NCBI GenBank assembly: GCA_905182555.1
Contig: CAJJBX010000003.1
Coordinates: 62,001-126,000, forward strand
Origin: an uncultured Ilumatobacter sp.
GTDB taxonomy: Bacteria > Actinomycetota > Acidimicrobiia > Acidimicrobiales > Ilumatobacteraceae
Length of the DNA: 64,000 bases
Direction: 5' to 3'
The notes under the pieces were generated by a model. That model was given only the letters and a program-made list of their open reading frames with translations, had not been told where the DNA came from and did no database searches. Each line of letters begins with the position of its first letter. Positions within the stretch are counted from its first letter, which is position 1. A program made the position numbers and the translations under genes. Shown here piece after piece: positions 54,722 to 61,390 of the stretch.

Positions 54722-56353
54722 CTAGATCGGAATTTGGGGGACCGTCGTGGTGGTCGTCGTCGTCGTGGTGGTGGTCGTTGTTGTGGTCGTGGTCGTGGTG
54801 ATGTCGAGACGTTGCGTGAAGAGGACTTGGACGGTGCCGTCGGGGCTGAGAAGTTCGCCGATTGCTTGGACCACGCCAGCCGCGTTGGGTTGTTCGGGGC
54901 CGGTCACTTCGATGACCACGTGCCCATCGATCACCGTGAGGTTTCGCAAGACCAGCCCATTACCTGTCGCCCAGGCCCTCGCAACCACGCCAACACGCTG
55001 AGACAGGACCTCGTCCCGGGTCGGCTCGAGTTCACCCTGCGCCACTTCCTGACGCTCAAGCCAGGTCAGTTCGACGACCAGGGTCTCGGCAAACTCTGCG
55101 TCGAGGCGCGCGCCTAGCGCCTGCAGCGACGGGGCATCGCCAACACCGCTGACATCCACGCGAACAGCGTTTGCCTCGACCGAGAGCGCGTCCAGGCGAC
55201 GGCCTGAGGGCGGTCCACCGTCAAGCAACCAGGCCTGCACGACGGCCTGGACTCGGACGAGCCGAAGCTCTTCTTCAGACGGCGGCCGTTCCGTCGTCGT
55301 CGTGACCGCCTCGAAACGCTCGACCTTGTCCCACGCAGTCGACACGATCCTGCCGGCACCGAACTCGGCCTGCATCAGTTCAACCATCGACTGCTCATCA
55401 ATGGGCTCTTCGAAACTCGTCACGTTGACGAAGATGCGGTCGCCGTCAAACGAAATATCCGAACTCGTTGTCTCGGTGGTGGCCAACCAATCAGACACGA
55501 TCAATTGCCCTCGAACCTGTCGGTCGCTGGCCCACGCCGCCGCCTCCAACAGCGTCGCCACCAACAGCGCCGCAACGCCAATACCAACGGCGAGTGAACG
55601 GGTGCCCATCAGGGCCAGGCGCTTCGGCGGTACAAACCCGGTCACGACAAACACGACCGCACCAGCCAAGACAATCGCTGCCAGGTTGGTCGTGTACAGG
55701 AGCATCGCGCCCCGGGCAAACGTCATCTGTCCGGCTTCGAGCGCTACCCCGACAGTGGCGAGCGGTGGAACCAGTGCCACAGCGACAGCTACGCCTGGCA
55801 GCGATGACGATGCATCCTTTCGAACCGTTGCGTACGCGCCGGCGAAACCGGCCGCGAGGGCCACAACGAGATCACGGATGTCTGGAGCCGTTCGACTCGT
55901 GACCTCGCGCGGCAGGTCGCCGCTGACAAACAATGCCGCCAGCACATACGACAGTGCGATCGAGCCAAGAGTCGCCAAAGCAACGACACCAAACCACCGC
56001 AACGACTTCCGAAACAGTGCCATTGAAATACACGCCGCCGTGGCCAACACCGGCTGCATCAACGGCGCAAGCAACATGGCACCGATGACAACGGCCGCAG
56101 AGTCAGCCGACAGGCCCATCACCGCGACCACCACGGACAACGTCAGCATCGTCGTGAAACGGAAACCCCAGTGCTCCTGCCGCTTAATACCAAGTTCAGC
56201 CATCACACGCTGGCGTTCTTCGGAATCGAGGTGGCGATGCCACCACACCGGCTGGTGTTTCAGCGTGGACGAGGTTGAGTCGCCAGATTCTTGATCGTCA
56301 GCGTCGCCCACAGGGCGAGAGGATACGGGCAGACACCAGGGCCGGTCAGGCAC
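54722..56353 (-). CDS. DUF389 membrane protein with poly-Thr tail
   Basis: A 543-aa membrane protein. The DUF389 helices begin WGFRFTTMLTLSVVVAVMGLSADSAAVVIGAMLLAPLMQP (seven or so helices to about residue 280), including GVAVAVALVPPLATVGVAL. A soluble C-terminal part with BON-like repeats (FVNVTSFEEPIDEQSMVELMQAEFG..., VRVDVSGVGD...) follows. It ends in 19 consecutive Thr codons plus VPQIPI. The function is unknown. Start codons near 56353 and 56311 are both possible. It is divergent from the MgtE_N gene, only 18 nt away. Confidence 0.85.
   Translation of the reverse strand: MPDRPWCLPVSSRPVGDADDQESGDSTSSTLKHQPVWWHRHLDSEERQRVMAELGIKRQEHWGFRFTTMLTLSVVVAVMGLSADSAAVVIGAMLLAPLMQPVLATAACISMALFRKSLRWFGVVALATLGSIALSYVLAALFVSGDLPREVTSRTAPDIRDLVVALAAGFAGAYATVRKDASSSLPGVAVAVALVPPLATVGVALEAGQMTFARGAMLLYTTNLAAIVLAGAVVFVVTGFVPPKRLALMGTRSLAVGIGVAALLVATLLEAAAWASDRQVRGQLIVSDWLATTETTSSDISFDGDRIFVNVTSFEEPIDEQSMVELMQAEFGAGRIVSTAWDKVERFEAVTTTTERPPSEEELRLVRVQAVVQAWLLDGGPPSGRRLDALSVEANAVRVDVSGVGDAPSLQALGARLDAEFAETLVVELTWLERQEVAQGELEPTRDEVLSQRVGVVARAWATGNGLVLRNLTVIDGHVVIEVTGPEQPNAAGVVQAIGELLSPDGTVQVLFTQRLDITTTTTTTTTTTTTTTTTTTVPQIPI
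54743..54799. repeat. Trinucleotide repeat encoding 19 threonines
   Basis: Nineteen in-frame Thr codons on the minus strand (mixed ACG, ACC and ACA) near the C-terminus of the DUF389 protein. The mixture of synonyms suggests an older repeat under protein-level constraint or GC drift, not a fresh slip. Confidence 0.95.
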
Positions 56354-56371
56354 CCCGACTAACCTGGCTAA

Positions 56372-57627
56372 ATGGCCAGCGAACTGATCTACGCGTTTCG
56401 TGTGCTGCGCCTTCCGCTGCTCGACGCCGGTGGTTCGCCAATTGGACGAATCCAGGACCTCGTAGCAACCCCAGGCCGACCCGGAACGAACGGCGAGCCT
56501 GACACCCCACCGCGCATCGTTGGCTTCGTCGCATCAAGCCAGCGCAGACGCATCTTCGTCAACGCGAACCGCATCGCTGAACTGAACAGCGACGGTGCTC
56601 GCTTACAAAGCTGGGACATCGACCTCAACCCGTTCAAGCCCAGGCCCGGTGAGGTCCTGATCAACGCCGAGTTGATCGATCGCAAGGTCGGAACCGAGAC
56701 GGTCAGCGACATTGCAATGCGCCGCAAGTCCGATGGCCGATCTAGCTGGTGGGAAATCGACAAGGTCCGCCTGACCGCTAAGAACACGCTTCGACGACGT
56801 TCGACGTATCGACTCGTCGACTTCGAAGAGGTGCCTGCGCTCTTTGATCAGCCAACCGAAATGCAGGCCGAGGCCGCTCGCCTGCGCGACTTCCACCCAG
56901 CCGAGGTCGCTGCGTTCGTACGCTCGCTCCCCAACGAACAACGTCGTCTGATCGCCGAAGCCATGGATGACGAACGGCTCGCCGATGTTCTCGAAGAGTT
57001 GACCGAGGCAGAACAGGTCCGCATCGTTGAAAGCCTCGACCGTGAGCGGCTCGAAGGCGTTTTCGACGAGATGGACTTCGACGATCTCGCCGACCTCCTC
57101 GGCCAGATGTCCGAGGTCAAACGGCAAGAAATGCTCGAGGTCATGGGCGACGAGGACGCTGAAACCGTCCGTCGTCTCCTGTCGTACGAAGAGGGAACAG
57201 CGGGCGGCCTGATGACACCGGAGGTCATCATCCTCGGCCCGCACGTCACCGTCTCAGAAGCACTCGCCCAAATACGCCACCCTGACTGGGTCGTGAGCAT
57301 CGCGGCCCAGGTCTTCGTGTGTAACGCACCGTTCAAGTCACCGACCGGCAAGTTCCTTGGCATCGTGCACATGCAGCGCCTGCTGCGCGAACCACCAAAC
57401 ATGGAAATCGGTCGAATGCTGGACGATGTGCCGATCGTCGCGCCTGACACGTCTGACCGTGATGTGGCGGAACGTCTGGCCAGCTACGACATGCTCGCTG
57501 TTGCCGTCTGCGACGCCGCCGGCCGCCTGCACCTGGAGAGGGTGAGGACGTGATCGACCGGATGCTGGGCCCGGCATGGCGCACACGGCGCAAGCCAAGC
57601 CCTACACCCGAAGTGAGTAAGTCGTGA
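56372..57627 (+). CDS. MgtE N-terminal-domain protein (no transporter domain), tail frameshifted at about 57535
   Basis: A soluble protein of about 417 aa. Residues 10-135 form a PRC-barrel-like domain (LRLPLLDAGGSPIGRIQDLV). An MgtE_N superhelix spans about 170-275 (FHPAEVAAFVRSLP, DERLADVLEELTE, FDDLADLLGQM), followed by two CBS motifs (GTAGGLMTPEVIILGPHVTVSEAL; NMEIGRMLDDVPIVAPDTSDRDVAERLA). The membrane part of MgtE is absent, as in actinobacterial homologues paired with DUF1003. The open frame ends at 57553, but the expected EDVIDRMLGPAWRTRR ending lies in another frame and stops at 57627. There it overlaps the DUF1003 start by 4 nt (GTGA). Confidence 0.85.
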
Positions 57628-58166
57628 AGCGGCGCGAAGACCTGACCGCACCGCGCTCACGGCCCCGACTCGGCGTCGCGTACGACTCCGACGCCTTCGG
57701 CAGCTTCGCGGAATCTATTGCCAACTTTTTGGGGACCGCACGCTTCCTGGTATGGCAAACAGTCGTCGTCAGCCTGTGGATCATCCACAACGCGTTTGCC
57801 CCACGCGACCTACAATTTGACCCGTGGGACCGGGGCCTCGTGCTGCTCACCCTGGTGCTCTCGATCCAAGCTTCGTACGCTGCTCCGCTGATTTTGCTCG
57901 CACAATCGCGCCAGGAACGTCGCGACCGCGTGACATCAGAAACCGACCGTGAAGTTGCCGAACGGACTCAGGCCGACACCGAGTTCCTCGCGCGAGAAAT
58001 AGCCAGCGTCCGGGTATCGCTCACCGACATGGTCACCGGCGAGGACTTCGGTGATCGTCTCGACCAAATGAGCGAGATGATCGAACGTCTCTCGCTCCAG
58101 GTGGGCCAGCTTTCGGGTGACCCAGTCACCACCAAAAGCAGTTCAACGGTCAACGACGCGAACTGA
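57624..58166 (+). CDS. DUF1003 membrane protein
   Basis: A 180-aa protein. FGSFAESIANFLGTARFLVWQTVVVSLWIIHNAF and DRGLVLLTLVLSIQASYAAPLILLAQSRQERRDR are the two DUF1003 helices with the conserved tail. A coiled region follows (FGDRLDQMSEMIERLSLQVGQL). It follows the MgtE_N gene with a 4-nt overlap, a pairing common in actinobacteria. The function is unknown, perhaps linked to divalent-cation homeostasis. Confidence 0.88.
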   Translation: MKRREDLTAPRSRPRLGVAYDSDAFGSFAESIANFLGTARFLVWQTVVVSLWIIHNAFAPRDLQFDPWDRGLVLLTLVLSIQASYAAPLILLAQSRQERRDRVTSETDREVAERTQADTEFLAREIASVRVSLTDMVTGEDFGDRLDQMSEMIERLSLQVGQLSGDPVTTKSSSTVNDAN

Positions 58167-58418
58167 TCGGGAGCTTCCCGCGGCTCCAGGTGGTCAGGGC
58201 CGATCTCGAGGGTTTGGGTATCCCGGGCCTTGGCCAGCGCATCTTGCTGACGGGGCCGGACAAGTCAATCGTTGGTGGTGATCAGCGTTGCTGCAGGAAT
58301 CCCCAGCGACGGAGCCCACGATATGGCGTCGTACTTACCGAGTGCGGTTCCACTCCAGAGCGGTCGCCTCGGTGATCAGGCCAGTCGAATCGGGCGTTGG
58401 AATATTGGTCTCAGTCAT
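58120..58418 (-). pseudogene. Remnant of an alpha/beta hydrolase C-terminus
   Basis: ATG 58418 overlaps the next gene's stop (ATGA) and reads MTETNIPTPDS and TEATALEWN, then is cut by a stop. One base over, the DNA continues ALGKYDAISW, GIPAATLITTND, a TGA where CGA would give Arg, then LVRPRQQDALAKA and IGPDHLEP. That is the familiar LG.YD..W...VP.A.L.T..D.LV.P..Q..LA......GDH ending of alpha/beta hydrolases, holding acid and His. The nucleophile half is absent. The remnant's end overlaps the convergent DUF1003 gene. Low-copy decay is the simplest explanation. Confidence 0.5.
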
Positions 58419-59374
58419 GTCGTTTTTTTCGGGCTGAGTTGTGGAATGCCGGTGAACTCTTGGAGGCGGACACCGAGCCGCTCGACGCTGTGCAACAGGC
58501 CGAGAGTGTCAAGTTCAGGGGCACCGCTGAAAACAACGCCAGCGTTGAGCGACCCATCAAGAACGGCACCAGCAAATGCAGTCGCAGTCGCTGCGGCACT
58601 CGTCGCAACCAGTTCGGCCACGCCAGCAATGAGGGTGATCCGCTCGCCTGTAGCAGCCCGTCCGCGGACCTCGACGCGAACGGCGCCAACCCCGCCCTCA
58701 CTGTGGGGAGGTCTGAGCATTGGGAGGCGAGCGGTGAGGCGGTCCCGTCGGTTCGCCGACACGCGTGCGCTAATCCGATCGACCTCGGGGAAATTCTGGT
58801 GGAACAACATCGGTGATGGCAACTCGGCCCGATAGCAATCGTAGGCACCGACTGGTTCAGGGAACCAACACAATTCGCGGCCGGAGCCAGCCGGCTTGAC
58901 CGTCTGCTCACCATCGTGCAATCCATGCGCATGCCCAGCCAATGCGCGGTGATGCTGGCGCGCACACGCAGGGCCTGCAGTCCCGTGCACGGCGACATGA
59001 ATCTCATCACACAACTCAAGTTGCCCGACAAGATGACGCGCCAATAGACCGGTCAGCCCTGGAGACATCCCAGCCCCGACAACCAAAGGAACGCCCTGGA
59101 GGCGGGCCGTGTCGTCGAGTTCGAGCAACGCCTGCACATCAGCGACCCTGTCGGTGATCGACACGATGGGCACGCCCATTGCGACCAGGCGAGTTGCTGA
59201 TCGAATCTGCGGGCCACCGTGGGCCAGGATTGCGACGTCGGCACCATGCGCTGGTGACATATCGCAACGTGGATCGACCTGGGTCACCTGACAGCCGGGC
59301 GCAACAATATTGAGTCGTTGTGCAATGCGGCCACCGGTGACACCGTTGCCGACGAGCGCGACGCGACTGACCAT
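58415..59374 (-). CDS. Saccharopine dehydrogenase-like NAD(P)-binding protein
   Basis: A 319-aa protein. The N-terminal Rossmann motif SRVALVGNGVTGGRIAQRL is followed by DVAILAHGGPQIRSATRLVAMGVPIVSI and VPLVVGAGMSPGLTGLLARHLV, which resemble the saccharopine-dehydrogenase/homospermidine-synthase fold. The C-terminal part (LFHQNFPEVDRISARVSANRRDRL and TGERITLIAGVAEL) resembles the homodimer domain. The substrate is unknown. ATG 59374 overlaps the stop of the 44-aa gene upstream by one base, so both are co-translated. Confidence 0.8.
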   Translation of the reverse strand: MVSRVALVGNGVTGGRIAQRLNIVAPGCQVTQVDPRCDMSPAHGADVAILAHGGPQIRSATRLVAMGVPIVSITDRVADVQALLELDDTARLQGVPLVVGAGMSPGLTGLLARHLVGQLELCDEIHVAVHGTAGPACARQHHRALAGHAHGLHDGEQTVKPAGSGRELCWFPEPVGAYDCYRAELPSPMLFHQNFPEVDRISARVSANRRDRLTARLPMLRPPHSEGGVGAVRVEVRGRAATGERITLIAGVAELVATSAAATATAFAGAVLDGSLNAGVVFSGAPELDTLGLLHSVERLGVRLQEFTGIPQLSPKKTT

Positions 59375-59508
59375 CAGCGGTCCGGCAGCTCGAGCGGCCG
59401 CCACCCGCCATGCTGCGGGGGCGTGCCGCCGGTACCGCGGACCCGCAGGCACGCGGCAAACGTACCAGCCAACAAAATCGCCGAAATCGCACCGCGTAGC
59501 AGCTTCAT
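59374..59508 (-). CDS. Small hydrophobic protein (44 aa)
   Basis: A 44-aa frame from ATG 59508: MKLLRGAISAILLAGTFAAC, then RVRGTGGTPPQHGGWRPLELPDR. A single N-terminal helix is followed by a Gly/Pro-rich tail, suggesting a small membrane or exported protein. It is coupled to the saccharopine-dehydrogenase-like gene (TGATG). I do not recognise a named family. Confidence 0.6.
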   Translation of the reverse strand: MKLLRGAISAILLAGTFAACLRVRGTGGTPPQHGGWRPLELPDR

Positions 59509-59574
59509 CAGCAGAGCATGTTCGCCCCACGACGCGAATGCAACCTCGCTCGTCGTGCACAGCGCGCACACTGA

Positions 59575-59618
59575 CTGAAAACCGAAACGAGACCCACCGA
59601 TTGCTCGGGGGTCTCGTT
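59575..59618. terminator. tRNA-Ile terminator
   Basis: On the minus strand AACGAGACCC and GGGTCTCGTT form a perfect 10-bp stem with a 13-nt loop, followed by TCGGTTTTCAG. It begins 7 nt after the tRNA 3' end. Confidence 0.7.
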
Positions 59619-59625
59619 ACTGGGG

Positions 59626-59699
59626 TGGGGCTACCTGGAATCGAACCAGGGACCTCATCGTTATCAGCGATGCGCTCTAACCGACTGAGCTATAGCCCC
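59626..59699 (-). tRNA. tRNA-Ile(GAU)
   Basis: A 74-nt cloverleaf read leftward. The acceptor GGGGCTA pairs with TAGCCCC, the D-arm is AGCTCAGTCGGTTAGAGC, the anticodon loop CTGATAA has anticodon GAT, and the T-arm is CCTGGTTCGATTCCAGG. No CCA is encoded. It lies between the 44-aa gene and the DUF3566 gene, as expected for actinobacteria near gyrA. Confidence 0.97.
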
Positions 59700-59781
59700 A
59701 GCAGGTACGAGACGTTATCGGCCGTCAGTCGGATCAACACGCGCGGTTCTCGACCCGTGCAATCAAGCATAAAAACCGTCG

Positions 59782-60363
59782 TCAGCGTTCGATATGGCCG
59801 GAGTCGTCGACGATCGCTTCGAGAATGATTGGGCCTGAAGCATCGTTGATTACTGCAGGGACCTCGGGCTCTGGACGACGCACCACGAAACGGCGCATTG
59901 GCGATGAACGTGATTCGACGACTTCTTCTTCAAGCACCGTGAACCGGACCCCGCCAACCAGGTCCGTGATGAGGTTGAAAAGAGATGCGAGGAGCAAAGC
60001 GAAGCCGGTCAAGCCAAGGACTCCGAAGAGACCCGCGATCCAGGCGGCGTGGTAGATCTCGCCACCATTGAAATCGAACGACTGCCAGCCGAAAGATTCG
60101 AAAAATCGCTCAACGTTCTCGACGGTGCCGGTCGCATATGCAACGTTCCACAGCAGCACGGAAGCGGTCAACAGGGTCAAATACAGCACCATGTTCGCGA
60201 TGATCGCGATCTTGAACACCGACCACGGATCAACGTGGCGGACGACTCGTGTGACCTTGCGGACGCGCGCCTTACGCCCGAGAATCCGCGGCACCTTCAG
60301 TGGGACCGGAACCGGCGCCGGGTCGTAATCGATCGGCTTTTTCGGCCGACGTCGAGCTGACAT
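59782..60363 (-). CDS. DUF3566 membrane protein (C-terminal part of a split gene)
   Basis: A 193-aa protein carrying the DUF3566 domain: KARVRKVTRVVRHVDPWSVFKIAIIANMVLYLTLLTASVLLW, then YHAAWIAGLFGVLGLTGFALLLASLFNLITDLVGGVRFTVLEE. Two transmembrane helices are clear. It is the conserved gyrA-downstream protein of actinobacteria. ATG 60363 (MSARRRPKKP) is a usable start. However, the frame continues upstream into an acidic region that is cut off by a 16-bp duplication (60478-60509). Confidence 0.87.
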   Translation of the reverse strand: MSARRRPKKPIDYDPAPVPVPLKVPRILGRKARVRKVTRVVRHVDPWSVFKIAIIANMVLYLTLLTASVLLWNVAYATGTVENVERFFESFGWQSFDFNGGEIYHAAWIAGLFGVLGLTGFALLLASLFNLITDLVGGVRFTVLEEEVVESRSSPMRRFVVRRPEPEVPAVINDASGPIILEAIVDDSGHIER

Positions 60364-60826
60364 GGTGTCGTCTTGCGGAGCAGAGTCGACAATCGGCCCG
60401 TCGACGTCGGCACGCCGGAGCTCTTCGAGAATGTCAGGAATAGCCTCGGGCGGATACTCACAGTCTTTAGCCTCAGCGCCGTGACTGTCCCGGGCCGTGA
60501 CTGTCCGGGCTGTCGCTGTCGTCGCTACCTTCGGTCGCGAACACAATGGCCGGAAGATCAAGCGTTTGATCATCGCCACCGGGGTCCGCTACAGCGTCAA
60601 CGGCGTCGTTGATGGGCTCCGCGCCTGCGAGAATCGCTCCTTCGACTGCGCCAGCCGCATCAAGGTCATCGTTCGCTGCATAGTTCGCGAGTGACTCGAC
60701 CAAGGTTGCATCAAGTGCGTCGATTTCAGCCGTGTTTGGGCCGTCTTGCTCATCGCTGTCAGACGTCAGCTCACCGATGACCTCATCAACCCGTGACGAA
60801 TCGAGTTCTCCTTCGGTGGCACTCAC
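60364..60826 (-). pseudogene. Acidic N-terminal part of the DUF3566 gene, frameshifted by a duplication
   Basis: From GTG 60826 the frame reads SATEGELDSSRVDEVIGELTSD and, later, VFATEGSDDSDSPDSHG, strongly acidic and Ala/Asp-rich. It then runs into a stop at 60473. Removing one of two 16-nt copies at 60478-60509 makes it continue as DSHGAEAKDCEYPPEAIPDILEELRR, straight into MSARRRPKKP of the DUF3566 protein. The full product would be about 340 aa. Such acidic N-termini occur in DUF3566 proteins. Confidence 0.6.
60478..60509. repeat. 16-bp tandem duplication
   Basis: Two copies of GCCGTGACTGTCC plus three bases (CGG in the first, GGG in the second). Sixteen is not a multiple of three, so the duplication shifts the reading frame of the DUF3566 gene. 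Confidence 0.9.
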
Positions 60827-60913
60827 CTCTGGGAGTGTACGCAACCTACGGGCCGTGATCCTGCCATGCGGCGTGGCCTCACCCCCATGGGCTCAGCGGT
60901 ACACGAGTCGACA

Positions 60914-61234
60914 TCACGGTGCATTGGTTGCTCGAGCTGTCGCAGTGGTGTCGCCCAACCGGACAACCACCGTGACCTCGTGTGATTCCGGATTCCGCGT
61001 CCAGGAAACGACAATCGCTCCATGGAGTTCTGCATACGTCGAAGCCGCCGGTGCTCCGCCATCGAGCGATGCCAGTGCGGCCGCATCGGCTGCTGTCTGG
61101 GCACGTGTGCGCTGTTGGACTACAGCGCCGAACCCGACCAGCGCACTCATAAGTGCAAGTCCCACCGCAACCACGATGACCAACAGGAATGCGGCCGATT
61201 GACCGGCGTCGTTTTGTTGTTGCTCCATCGGCAT
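60914..61234 (-). CDS. TadE-like / secretion-associated small protein
   Basis: A 106-aa protein beginning MPMEQQQNDAGQSAAFLLVIVVAVGLALMSALVGFGAVV. The Gln/Asp-Gly-Ala-Gln..A lead and the hydrophobic helix match the TadE/Rv3654c-type pseudopilin-like proteins. The soluble part (TRAQTAADAAALASLDGGAPAA) carries the AD.AALA motif common to that group. It probably serves a Tad-like pilus or secretion system, whose other genes are not in the window. The gap to gyrA (61235-61390) shows no further gene. Confidence 0.72.
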   Translation of the reverse strand: MPMEQQQNDAGQSAAFLLVIVVAVGLALMSALVGFGAVVQQRTRAQTAADAAALASLDGGAPAASTYAELHGAIVVSWTRNPESHEVTVVVRLGDTTATARATNAP

Positions 61235-61390
61235 CTCCAGCATCTCCACTCGTTCGATTTGAAGGAGGCTGCTCAAGCAGCGAGGAGACCCTGAAGTCAA
61301 CGAAATTAGGATACCAAGAACAGCAAAGGTGTGAGGCAGCTGCGCGTCTACCTCAACCCTTCGACATGGGCCGACGGAGGTCAGGCGGAA

